Shown piece after piece: positions 1 through 5,200 of a stretch of 5,783 nt of DNA. Position numbers and translations under genes: made by a program. Source of the stretch: Clostridia bacterium (lineage in GTDB: Bacteria; Bacillota_A; Clostridia; Oscillospirales; CAG-272). Below the pieces are notes generated by a model that was given only the letters and a program-made list of their open reading frames with translations, ran no database searches and was not told the DNA's origin. Position 1 is the first letter of the stretch. Each line of letters begins with the position of its first letter. The DNA lies in NCBI GenBank assembly GCA_017626655.1, contig JAGAIH010000178.1, positions 1-5,783 of the forward strand, written 5' to 3'.

Positions 1-193
1 CCTTGGTGGTGATCCCACCCATGATGGCCACGAGACCGGTGGTGCAGAAGGTCTCGCAGGCGACGCGGGACATGGGGTCCTGGCGGAGCAGCTCGTCCAG
101 GATGGCGTCGGAGATCTTGTCGGAGATCTTGTCGGGGTGACCCTCGGTCACGGATTCGCTGGTGAACAGCACTTTGCGGTTGTCGTTGATCAT
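1..193 (-). CDS. metK: S-adenosylmethionine synthetase (methionine adenosyltransferase), N-terminal 64 residues; cut by window edge
   Basis: MetK makes S-adenosylmethionine from ATP and L-methionine in the cytoplasm. The visible 64 residues read [18 protein letters not shown] and continue with GHPDK (residues 18-22), the conserved N-terminal ATP-binding signature of the family. They then give [11 protein letters not shown] and RVACET, followed by TTGLV, all typical of the first domain. Family members are usually about 390-400 residues, so most of the gene lies beyond the left edge. The start is supported by an AAAGGA Shine-Dalgarno site about 9 bases upstream and by the immediate onset of family similarity. 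The gene follows a SAM-I riboswitch, so SAM, its own product, is expected to shut it off by transcription termination. No in-window frame damage is seen. Confidence 0.97.
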   Translation of the reverse strand, partial: MINDNRKVLFTSESVTEGHPDKISDKISDAILDELLRQDPMSRVACETFCTTGLVAIMGGITTK

Positions 194-303
194 TTTTTCT
201 ATGTCCTTTCGTTTGTTTCGGTATGGATCTATCTTGTCGGGATGCTTCCCTATTCGTTTTCAGAGGGATGGAGCGGGGGATCTCTGGCGTCTTTTTTCCC
301 CCG

Positions 304-338
304 AAAAAGCCCTCTGCCGAGTCAGACAGAGGGCTTTT
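304..338 (-). terminator. Intrinsic terminator of the SAM-I riboswitch
   Basis: A 12-bp perfect stem pairs 327-338 with 305-316 around a 10-base loop, with core CCCTCTG/CAGAGGG. On the minus strand the stem runs into a U5 tract. It lies between the SAM aptamer and metK, so it is the riboswitch's off-state. As no other terminator follows the upstream lipoprotein gene, it may also end that transcript. The A/T flanks make the hairpin bidirectional in principle. Confidence 0.9.
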
Positions 339-445
339 CCGTGTTTGACTCTCATCATGCAGGCATTGGCACCTTACCGCCCCTTGCGGGCGGCAGGTTG
401 TCGTGACTTCGCAGGGCCTGTCCCTCCGTCACTCTTGATAAGTGT
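305..445 (-). promoter_or_regulatory. SAM-I (S-box) riboswitch controlling metK
   Basis: Read on the minus strand, 445 to 348 matches the SAM-I aptamer: CTTATCAAGAG, then GGAGGGACAGGCCC, then a GACAACC segment, then AAGGTGCCAAT, closing with GATGAGA. Helix P1 pairs 436-445 with 348-357 (one A-A mismatch and one G-U pair). P2 includes GTGAC (428-432) with GTCAC (403-407). P3 includes 388-393 with 377-382, six G-C pairs. The P4 region is unusually short: only AUG-CCUG-CAU can be drawn. Downstream lies an intrinsic terminator hairpin (304-338), the expression platform. In the known S-box mechanism SAM stabilises P1 and permits termination. Here GAGTCA (346-351), which overlaps the 3' strand of P1, can pair with TGACTC (319-324) in the terminator loop as a candidate antiterminator. 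No good promoter is visible between the preceding stop codon and the aptamer. Confidence 0.95.
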
Positions 446-464
446 TGATGATCTTTTTGATGGA

Positions 465-1931
465 TCACTCGTGCCGCTCAAACATCTTGAGCATACGGGT
501 GAGCATGGTCTTGGAGCTCTTGCCCGAAGCGGTCATCTTGGAGGCGATGCTCTCCTGACCGGTCTTCAGGTTCTCCAGGACTACGTTGCTGATGGGGAAA
601 TCAGCGAAGTAGGCGAGGTCGAAGATACGGTTACGGACGATGTAGTCCACCATTGCAGAGGAATCGGGATCCTGGGCGGCCTGGAGCTTGGTGATGACCT
701 GGAACAGCTTGGGGGTCACGCGGTCGTAGTTGCAGGTGGCCATAGCCTCGATGATGGTACCCACGAACGCGGGATCCTCCTCGGTCTTGGCGACCATGAC
801 CAGGGCGGTCGCGCCGTTGACGAAGGAGAGGTACTCAGACTGAGCCTCGTCGTACTTGGGCATGGGCAGGATGCCGTAGGGATCGGTCATCTCGGACAGG
901 AAGGTGGAGATCTTGTTCAGAGACATATCGCAGAACATAGCGCGTCCGGCGGTAAAGACGTCGTAGGTAGTGGCGTAGACGTTGATATCGGTGACGAAGT
1001 AGGCGTTCTGCTCCACGATGATCTTGTAGATCTTATCGTAGATACCGATGACCTTCTCGGTATCGTAGGTCAGCTCGGGGGTATCCTCCACGATGGTAAC
1101 GAAGTTCTCGTTACAGGCATAGTACATGCTGAAGGGCACGTCCATCATCCAGGAGGACAGGCAGTAGCGGTCGTCGGTGTAGGACAGATTACCGTCGCCG
1201 TTGAGGTCGAAGGTAACGTCCTTGCAGTAATCGTACATGGCGTCCATGGTCCAGCCGCCGTTGCGGGCCAGCTCAAAGAGCTCGGCGTCCGACTTGCCCA
1301 GCTCCTTCACCATTTTGCGGTTGAAGACCAGGCAGGAGGAGAACAGCATGGAGGAGGGGAAGATGTCGCCCGTCATGACGTAGGTACGGCCGTTTACGGT
1401 CATGTTCTTGTAGCAGGACTGATCCCACCAGGGCTGGGTCAGGTCGATCTCGGTGATCTCACCCAGGTTGTAGCAGTAGTTGTTCTGGGCGCAGGTACCG
1501 AAGGAGTACTTGTGGCCGATGTAGAAGTCATAGTCGTCGCTGCCGCTGGTGGACTGGGTGTTCAGGGTGGTGTTGACCTGGTCGTAGGGGAGCTGGTAGT
1601 AGGAGAACTCGATCTCAAAATCGGAAGCGACCTGGGAGTTTCTCTCGTAGAGAAGATCGTCCAAAAGATCTCCCGTCAGATCCTCCACCTCAAAGTCCTC
1701 GATGATATCGTCGCGGGACATGATGTTGAACTCGCGGTCGAACTTCTGCTTCTCGACGGTATCGTAGGCCAGCTGGGTCTCGGGCTCAGTCTCGCCGAGG
1801 GTGGCGGACACAGTCTCGTCGTCGGGCGTCTCCTCACCGGTACCGCAGGAAACGGCCAGGAACAGGGTCCCCAGGACCATGACCAGAGCCAGCAGGAGGG
1901 ACAGGCGTCTCTTCATAGTTAAGTACTTCAT
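465..1931 (-). CDS. Extracellular solute-binding lipoprotein (ABC-type, family 1-like), second of a tandem paralogous pair
   Basis: A 488-residue secreted lipoprotein, probably the substrate-capturing component of an ABC importer of carbohydrate or oligosaccharide type. It opens with MKYLTMKRR and a hydrophobic stretch (about 10-27) ending in a lipobox-like AVSC, with the lipidated Cys at 29. An acidic/Thr-rich linker (about 30-56) follows. PWWDQ (167-171) and TYVMTGDI (183-190) are typical of the family. Residues 242-253 (DLNGDGNLSYTD) fit an EF-hand-type calcium loop. A conserved C-terminal stretch reads AKTEEDPAFVGT, then KLQAAQDP. The start at 1931 is chosen because GGAGG lies 5 bases upstream and a promoter lies at 2002-2030. 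A longer in-frame start would fall in that promoter. The gene appears roughly half identical to its neighbour by eye. No permease or ATPase gene is present, so the ligand and partner transporter are unknown. Confidence 0.88.
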   Translation of the reverse strand: MKYLTMKRRLSLLLALVMVLGTLFLAVSCGTGEETPDDETVSATLGETEPETQLAYDTVEKQKFDREFNIMSRDDIIEDFEVEDLTGDLLDDLLYERNSQVASDFEIEFSYYQLPYDQVNTTLNTQSTSGSDDYDFYIGHKYSFGTCAQNNYCYNLGEITEIDLTQPWWDQSCYKNMTVNGRTYVMTGDIFPSSMLFSSCLVFNRKMVKELGKSDAELFELARNGGWTMDAMYDYCKDVTFDLNGDGNLSYTDDRYCLSSWMMDVPFSMYYACNENFVTIVEDTPELTYDTEKVIGIYDKIYKIIVEQNAYFVTDINVYATTYDVFTAGRAMFCDMSLNKISTFLSEMTDPYGILPMPKYDEAQSEYLSFVNGATALVMVAKTEEDPAFVGTIIEAMATCNYDRVTPKLFQVITKLQAAQDPDSSAMVDYIVRNRIFDLAYFADFPISNVVLENLKTGQESIASKMTASGKSSKTMLTRMLKMFERHE

Positions 1932-1975
1932 TTTTGCCTCCAAACAGAAAAATATGTCATTCGTTTGAGATCGTT

Positions 1976-1994
1976 GCGGGTTCGCGGGTCCCGC
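1976..1994 (-). other. Predicted 5'-terminal mRNA stem-loop of the second lipoprotein transcript
   Basis: If transcription starts at A1995, six bases after the -10 box, the transcript begins almost at once with GCGGG (1990-1994), which can pair with CCCGC (1976-1980) around a 9-base loop. A second CCCGC at 1984-1988 is too close to pair with the same strand. Stem-loops at the extreme 5' end are known to slow decay of some bacterial mRNAs; that role is inferred here. The leader is about 64 bases and shows no riboswitch I recognise. Confidence 0.4.
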
Positions 1995-2001
1995 TCTCTT
2001 T

Positions 2002-2030
2002 ATTATACAGAAAAAGCGCGGGGATGTCAA
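2002..2030 (-). promoter_or_regulatory. Perfect-consensus sigma-70/sigma-A promoter for the second lipoprotein gene
   Basis: On the minus strand a TTGACA -35 box (2025-2030) is followed by exactly 17 bases and a TATAAT -10 box (2002-2007). Both hexamers are exact consensus. The predicted start is near 1995, giving a leader of about 64 bases before the ATG at 1931. It lies between the hairpin terminator of the upstream gene and this gene, so the two paralogues are separately transcribed. No extra operator-like palindrome is clear over the boxes. Confidence 0.92.
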
Positions 2031-2040
2031 GGGGTATGGG

Positions 2041-2070
2041 GAAAACTCGGAGAAATTTCGCCGAATTTTC
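2041..2070 (-). terminator. Hairpin terminator immediately after the first lipoprotein gene
   Basis: Ten bases directly after the stop codon (2061-2070, minus-strand GAAAATTCGG) pair with 2041-2050 (CCGAGTTTTC) around a 10-base loop, with one G-U pair. The stem's 3' end supplies the U4 tract, followed by C's. The G-C core is only three pairs, so the terminator may be leaky. The A- and T-rich arms would let it work in either direction. Its position between two transcription units supports the call. Confidence 0.6.
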
Positions 2071-3543
2071 TCAGTCGAACTTCTCCATATTGGCGAGGAG
2101 CTTGGTCAGGGCGCGCTCGGCGGCCTTGCGGCCCGACTGGAGGCTGGAGGCGATCTCCAGACGCTCCGAGATCAGGCTGTCGCGGACCAGGTTGGTGACG
2201 CCCAGGTCGGCGAAGTAGCCCAGGTCAAAGACGCGGTTGCGGATGATGAGATCCACCATGGCGGCGGACTCGGGATCCTGGGCGGCCTGGAGCTTGGTGA
2301 CCACCTGGAACATATTGGGCGTGACGTGGGTGTAGTTGTAGGTCGCCATGGCCTCCATGACGGTGCCCACGAACTCGGGGTCTTCCTCGGTCTTGGCGAT
2401 CATGACCAGGGAGGTGGAGCCGTTGACGAAGGAGAGGTACTCCTCCTGGTAGGTGTCAAACTTGGGCTCGGGGAGAATCCCATAGGCGTCCTCCATCTCG
2501 GAGAGGTACTGGGAAATGAGGCGCAGGGTCATGGTGGAGAACAGGGCGCGGCCCTCGGTGAAGACGTCGAACATGGTGTCGTACTGGGCCTCGTTGGTGA
2601 CGTGGTAGGCGTTCCCATCCACGATCAGGCTGTAGAGCTTCTCGTAGATGCCCGTGACCTTCTCGTCGGTGTAGGTGACCTCGGGGGTGCCGTCCTCGAT
2701 GGTGACGAACATACCGCCCGCGCCGTAGAACATGGCGTAGGGCGCGGCCATCTTCCAGCCCGTGAGACAGTAGCGGTCATCCATGTAATTGAACTTGCTG
2801 TCACCGTTGAGATCCAGGGTCACGTCCTTACAGTAGGTGTTCAGCACGTCCAGGGTAAAGCCGCCGTTCTTGGCGGTGTCATTCAGCTCCTCCACCGACT
2901 TGTTCAGCTCTGCCATGAGGTCCTTGTTGAAGACCATGCAGGAGGAGATACGCATGGAGGAATCGGGGAGGATATCACCCGTCATGACATAGGTATGGCC
3001 GCCCACGGTGAGGTTCTCATAGCAGCCCTGATCCCACCAGGCCCCCGAGAGGTCTATGGAGGCGATCTTGCCCATGTCGTAGAGGTAGTTGCTCATGGCC
3101 AGGTTGGTGAAGGAATACTTGTGGCCGATGTAGGTATCGTAGTCGTCCAGACCGCCGTTGACCTGCTGCTTGACAGCCTCGTTGACGGCGCTGTAGGAGT
3201 TGCCCTGGTAGTTGAAAGCGAAGGTCACGCCGAAGTCATCCGAGACCACGGTGTTGCGCTCGTAGAGGGAGTCGCCCAGGACGTCGCCCTTCATGCCCTC
3301 CACCACGAAATCGTCCACGCAGTCATCGCGGACAAGGACGGTGAACTCACGGTCGTAGGGTTCTTTATCCAGCTTGTCGTAGGGAGACTCGGTCTCGGTC
3401 TCGGCCTGAGTGCCGGACGCGGTAGCATCGTCAGAGCCAACGGGGTCTTCGGTGCTCTCGCCGCAGGAGACGGCGGTGAGGAGCAGGCTTACGCCCAGGA
3501 GCAGGGCGAGAAGGAGGGACGCGACACGCTTTGCGTTTTTCAT
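2071..3543 (-). CDS. Extracellular solute-binding lipoprotein (ABC-type, family 1-like), first of a tandem paralogous pair
   Basis: A 490-residue lipoprotein predicted to be anchored outside the membrane and to bind a solute for ABC import. Residues 1-26 form a lysine-rich n-region and leucine-rich core, ending in AVSC with the lipidated Cys at 27. A Ser/Thr/Asp/Glu linker runs to about 54. Shared family features are IGHKYSF (139-145), AWWDQ (168-172), TYVMTGDI (184-191), an EF-hand-like loop at 244-255 (D244, N246, D248, D255, with Ser replacing the usual Gly at position 6), and TEEDPEFVGTV (385-395). The start at 3543 is preferred over an in-frame ATG at 3555, because GAGG sits 6 bases before 3543 and that ATG overlaps it. 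The gene begins about 47 bases after the COG2426 gene with no terminator or convincing promoter between, so it may be read from upstream. Ligand unknown; no transporter membrane genes adjoin it. Confidence 0.88.
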   Translation of the reverse strand: MKNAKRVASLLLALLLGVSLLLTAVSCGESTEDPVGSDDATASGTQAETETESPYDKLDKEPYDREFTVLVRDDCVDDFVVEGMKGDVLGDSLYERNTVVSDDFGVTFAFNYQGNSYSAVNEAVKQQVNGGLDDYDTYIGHKYSFTNLAMSNYLYDMGKIASIDLSGAWWDQGCYENLTVGGHTYVMTGDILPDSSMRISSCMVFNKDLMAELNKSVEELNDTAKNGGFTLDVLNTYCKDVTLDLNGDSKFNYMDDRYCLTGWKMAAPYAMFYGAGGMFVTIEDGTPEVTYTDEKVTGIYEKLYSLIVDGNAYHVTNEAQYDTMFDVFTEGRALFSTMTLRLISQYLSEMEDAYGILPEPKFDTYQEEYLSFVNGSTSLVMIAKTEEDPEFVGTVMEAMATYNYTHVTPNMFQVVTKLQAAQDPESAAMVDLIIRNRVFDLGYFADLGVTNLVRDSLISERLEIASSLQSGRKAAERALTKLLANMEKFD

Positions 3544-3590
3544 GGTAGACCTCATATTTCAAAAAATTGGGGCTCGCGCAAGGAAACGGA

Positions 3591-4094
3591 TCAGAAGAGG
3601 GCACCCCAGGCGGCGACCACGCCGTAGGAGATGAGGGTCATGACCACGCCCGCGATCATGACGCCGATGAAAGCGGAGAGTAAGGACTTCCAGAACCGCA
3701 TATCGAAGAGAGCGGCCACCAGGGTCCCGGTCCAGGCTCCCGTGGCGGGCAGGGGGATGGCCACGAAGAGGGTGAGGCCCCAGAAGGCGTACTTCTCGAT
3801 CTTGGCGCGGTTCTTCTCGGCCTTCGCGAACATTTTGTTCGCCACCTTATTGAAGAACTTGACCTTGCACCCTGCCATCCAGTTCAGCACCGACTTGACG
3901 AAGAGGAGGATGATGGGCACGGGGAGAATATTGCCGATGACGGCGATGATATAGGTCTGCCACCAAGGGAGACCGAAGGCCGCGCCCATGGGGATGGCGC
4001 CGCGGAGCTCGATGATGGGAAGCATGGAGCAGAAGAAGACGCACAGCTCCTCGCCCACCGTTTCCAGGAAGAAATTGGCGATGGCTTCTTTCAT
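3591..4094 (-). CDS. COG2426 / Sm_multidrug_ex (PF06695) family small integral membrane protein
   Basis: A 167-residue polytopic membrane protein. It carries the family's two signature blocks: a near N-terminal MLPIIELRGAIPMG (24-37) and a central AIPLPATGAWTGTLVA (112-127). Hydrophobic segments lie at about 14-38, 45-70, 104-128 and 136-163, with a basic cytoplasmic-looking loop (77-101, many Lys). The length is normal for the family. The family is called 'small multidrug export protein' in databases, but to my knowledge its transport role is poorly supported, so no substrate is assigned. An AAAGGG Shine-Dalgarno site lies 6 bases before the ATG and ends only 3 bases before the ribU stop codon. 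The 14-base gap makes an operon with ribU near certain, placing this gene under the FMN riboswitch transcript. Confidence 0.88.
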   Translation of the reverse strand: MKEAIANFFLETVGEELCVFFCSMLPIIELRGAIPMGAAFGLPWWQTYIIAVIGNILPVPIILLFVKSVLNWMAGCKVKFFNKVANKMFAKAEKNRAKIEKYAFWGLTLFVAIPLPATGAWTGTLVAALFDMRFWKSLLSAFIGVMIAGVVMTLISYGVVAAWGALF

Positions 4095-4108
4095 AGAAAA
4101 CCCTTTCT

Positions 4109-4864
4109 TTATTGGGAAGCACCGAACAGGTCGGTGAGATTTTCAAACCAAGTGAAGTCGCCCACCCAGGAGAAATTACCGTGGAGGAGGGTGACGAACA
4201 GGAAAATGACGACGGCCATGAAGACCAGACCGCCCAGGGTGATCCAAAGGCTCCTCCGAGCCTGCTTTTTCTTGTCCGCGGGCTCGGCAGAGGCTTCACC
4301 CGAGACGGATCTCGGCAGGAGGCCTGCCGCCTGCATGGCGCGGCGGACGGGCTTGTAGAGGATCAGCACCAGAGAGGCGTTGACCAGGGCCTTGATGAGA
4401 TTGAAAGGCAGGAGCAGGGTGGGGATCATGTCGATGACGGCGGAGCGGGGGGCGCCCATGTAGAAGGGAGTCACCACCAGGTTCAGAGTCAGCATGACGG
4501 CCATCAGAGCGACCACGCCCGAGGCCAGGGACAGAATCGCCCCCGAGAGCTTCTTGTTTTGGCGGTACACCACGGCGCATACCACCGAAAACGTCACGGA
4601 GGACGCGAAATTCATGAGAAAGCCGTACCATCCCGTATCTCCGATGGTGATGAATTCCAGGGTCGCCACCAAAAGCGAGACCACGGCGGCGGCCACGGGG
4701 CCCAGCAGAAGGCCGGATATGGTGATGATGGAATCCTTCAGATCGAAGGTCAGAAAGGTGACGTTGAAGCGGAAGACGAACATGGCGGCGAAGGCCAGCG
4801 CGGCAAAAACCGCCATCAGAACAAGAGTGCGCAAACGCACGCGGTCTTTTTTCAAAGCAGACAT
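4109..4864 (-). CDS. ribU: ECF transporter S component, riboflavin-specific (RibU/FmnP type), with a C-terminal extension
   Basis: RibU is the membrane substrate-binding subunit of an energy-coupling factor importer. It captures riboflavin and works with a shared EcfT and two ATPases encoded elsewhere. The 251-residue protein has hydrophobic segments at about 11-31, 46-70, 82-100, 108-131 and 147-170. The stretch FDLKDSIITISGLLLGP (40-56) matches the RibU block usually seen as F-D-x-S-D followed by GP. NFASS (85-89) and FNLIKALVNASL (154-165) are also family-like. RibU proteins are usually about 190-200 residues. Here a polar linker (about 184-204) leads to an extra hydrophobic helix (206-228) and an aromatic tail. 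The start at 4864 fits an AAAGGA site about 10 bases upstream that lies in the FMN riboswitch. Possible in-frame starts up to 4933 fall inside the aptamer and are rejected. The riboswitch makes the riboflavin assignment strong. Confidence 0.93.
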   Translation of the reverse strand: MSALKKDRVRLRTLVLMAVFAALAFAAMFVFRFNVTFLTFDLKDSIITISGLLLGPVAAAVVSLLVATLEFITIGDTGWYGFLMNFASSVTFSVVCAVVYRQNKKLSGAILSLASGVVALMAVMLTLNLVVTPFYMGAPRSAVIDMIPTLLLPFNLIKALVNASLVLILYKPVRRAMQAAGLLPRSVSGEASAEPADKKKQARRSLWITLGGLVFMAVVIFLFVTLLHGNFSWVGDFTWFENLTDLFGASQ

Positions 4865-4873
4865 AAAAAAGCT

Positions 4874-5100
4874 ATCCTTTCCCATCCGGACTGTAGCGTG
4901 TTCCCTTTCGATGTTCATGAAAACAAGAATCAACGTTCAAACGGAACATGCGGAAGTTTGCAACGCAAACTTCCTGAACTCAGCTCTGCTGAGTTCGACC
5001 GTCGGCGCAGGAATTACACCTGCCAGGCACGCCTGCCAAGCGGGGCGGCGTGTTCGTGGGCTATAACCACCGGTATGGAATTTCACCAATTCTCAAAGAT
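4874..5100 (-). promoter_or_regulatory. FMN riboswitch (RFN element) controlling ribU, with an enlarged P6 arm
   Basis: From 5100 down, the minus strand gives the conserved RFN blocks in order: GGTGAAATTCC, ACCGGTGG, AGCCCACGA, a variable hairpin (CACGCC/GGCGTG, 5047-5052 with 5028-5033), GGTGTAATTCC, GCCGACGGT, and finally AGTCCGGATGGGA. P1 pairs AUCUUU (5095-5100) with AAGGAU (4874-4879). The ribU Shine-Dalgarno AAAGGA (4875-4880) therefore forms the 3' strand of P1. FMN binding, which stabilises P1, should hide the ribosome site directly, and no intrinsic terminator follows, so control is inferred to be translational. Between GACGGT and AGTCC lies an insertion of about 100 bases (4895-4997), where only a few bases are common. 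Confidence 0.96.
4896..4996 (-). repeat. Hairpin-rich insertion inside the FMN riboswitch P6 arm
   Basis: Three nested or adjacent pairings fill this segment. A perfect 9-bp hairpin with a 3-base loop spans 4976-4996 (arms GAACTCAGC/GCTGAGTTC). A perfect 10-bp hairpin with a 3-base loop spans 4952-4974 (arms GGAAGTTTGC/GCAAACTTCC). A longer-range stem pairs 4943-4951 with 4896-4904, nine positions with one A-C mismatch. None belongs to the consensus FMN aptamer. The perfect palindromes could be a small dispersed repeat, or structural spacers that keep P6 closed. Confidence 0.7.
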
Positions 5101-5110
5101 GTGTAATAGA

Positions 5111-5138
5111 GTAATAGAGTATGAAAACCCCGCAGCAA
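5111..5138 (-). promoter_or_regulatory. Candidate promoter for the ribU riboswitch transcript
   Basis: A TTGCTG box (5133-5138) lies 16 bases before TATTAC (5111-5116) on the minus strand. The predicted start near 5104 is just before the first base of riboswitch P1 (5100), which is where a promoter should act. Each hexamer matches four of six consensus bases, so the call is weak. The -35 lies in the 3' arm of the tuf terminator. The -10 sits in a tandem GTAATAGA duplication (plus strand, 5103-5118), so an alternative -10 at 5103-5108 exists. Confidence 0.35.
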
Positions 5139-5176
5139 TGCGCGGGCAATGAGAGCATTGCTACGTTGCTGCGGGG
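5128..5176 (-). terminator. Intrinsic terminator of tuf
   Basis: An 11-bp perfect G-C-rich outer stem pairs 5166-5176 (minus-strand CCCCGCAGCAA) with 5128-5138 (TTGCTGCGGGG). Inside is a 6-bp stem, 5156-5161 with 5146-5151, with a CTCT loop. A run of four U's follows at 5124-5127. The hairpin begins 24 bases after the EF-Tu stop codon, as expected for the end of a highly expressed gene. Confidence 0.9.
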
Positions 5177-5200
5177 CGAATTTTCCCTTGAGGGGGTTAA

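Noticed and set aside
304..338. Simple transcription terminator belonging only to the lipoprotein gene
   Set aside because: The sequence just upstream matches a SAM-I aptamer and metK follows, so the hairpin is better read as the riboswitch expression platform, with gene-end termination as a side role.
162..1922. A 586-residue open frame on the plus strand
   Set aside because: It lies opposite the second lipoprotein gene and the SAM riboswitch. Its product is an implausible run of Val, Gly, His and Leu with no domain. The minus-strand frame has a signal peptide, lipobox, ribosome site and promoter.
1932..2030. A start at 2030 adding 33 residues to the second lipoprotein
   Set aside because: That ATG falls at the -35 box of the perfect promoter, so it could not be in the transcript. 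The extension also lies before a normal signal peptide.
3544..3590. Separate promoter or terminator between the COG2426 gene and the first lipoprotein gene
   Set aside because: TTGCGC followed 17 bases later by AATATG was considered, but the -10 is poor and the start would fall inside or beyond the ribosome site. No stem of useful length forms, so no site is called.
2326..3627. A 433-residue open frame on the plus strand
   Set aside because: It is antisense to the first lipoprotein gene and has the same Gly/Val/His-rich composition. Long antisense frames are expected here because G+C-rich codon use in the sense gene avoids the triplets that make opposite-strand stops.
4865..4933. A start at 4933 adding 23 residues to RibU
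   Set aside because: This region is part of the FMN riboswitch (conserved AGTCCGGATGGGA block and P6 insertion). The site at 4864 has a suitably placed Shine-Dalgarno sequence.
5103..5118. Start of a repeat array (GTAATAGA twice)
   Set aside because: Only two 8-base copies exist and there are no spacers, so it is not CRISPR-like. It is mentioned only because it overlaps the candidate -10 box.
4112..5152. A 346-residue open frame on the plus strand over ribU and its leader
   Set aside because: It runs through a recognisable FMN riboswitch and opposite a clear membrane protein. Its product is polar, low in recognisable motifs and rich in Gly, His and Gln.
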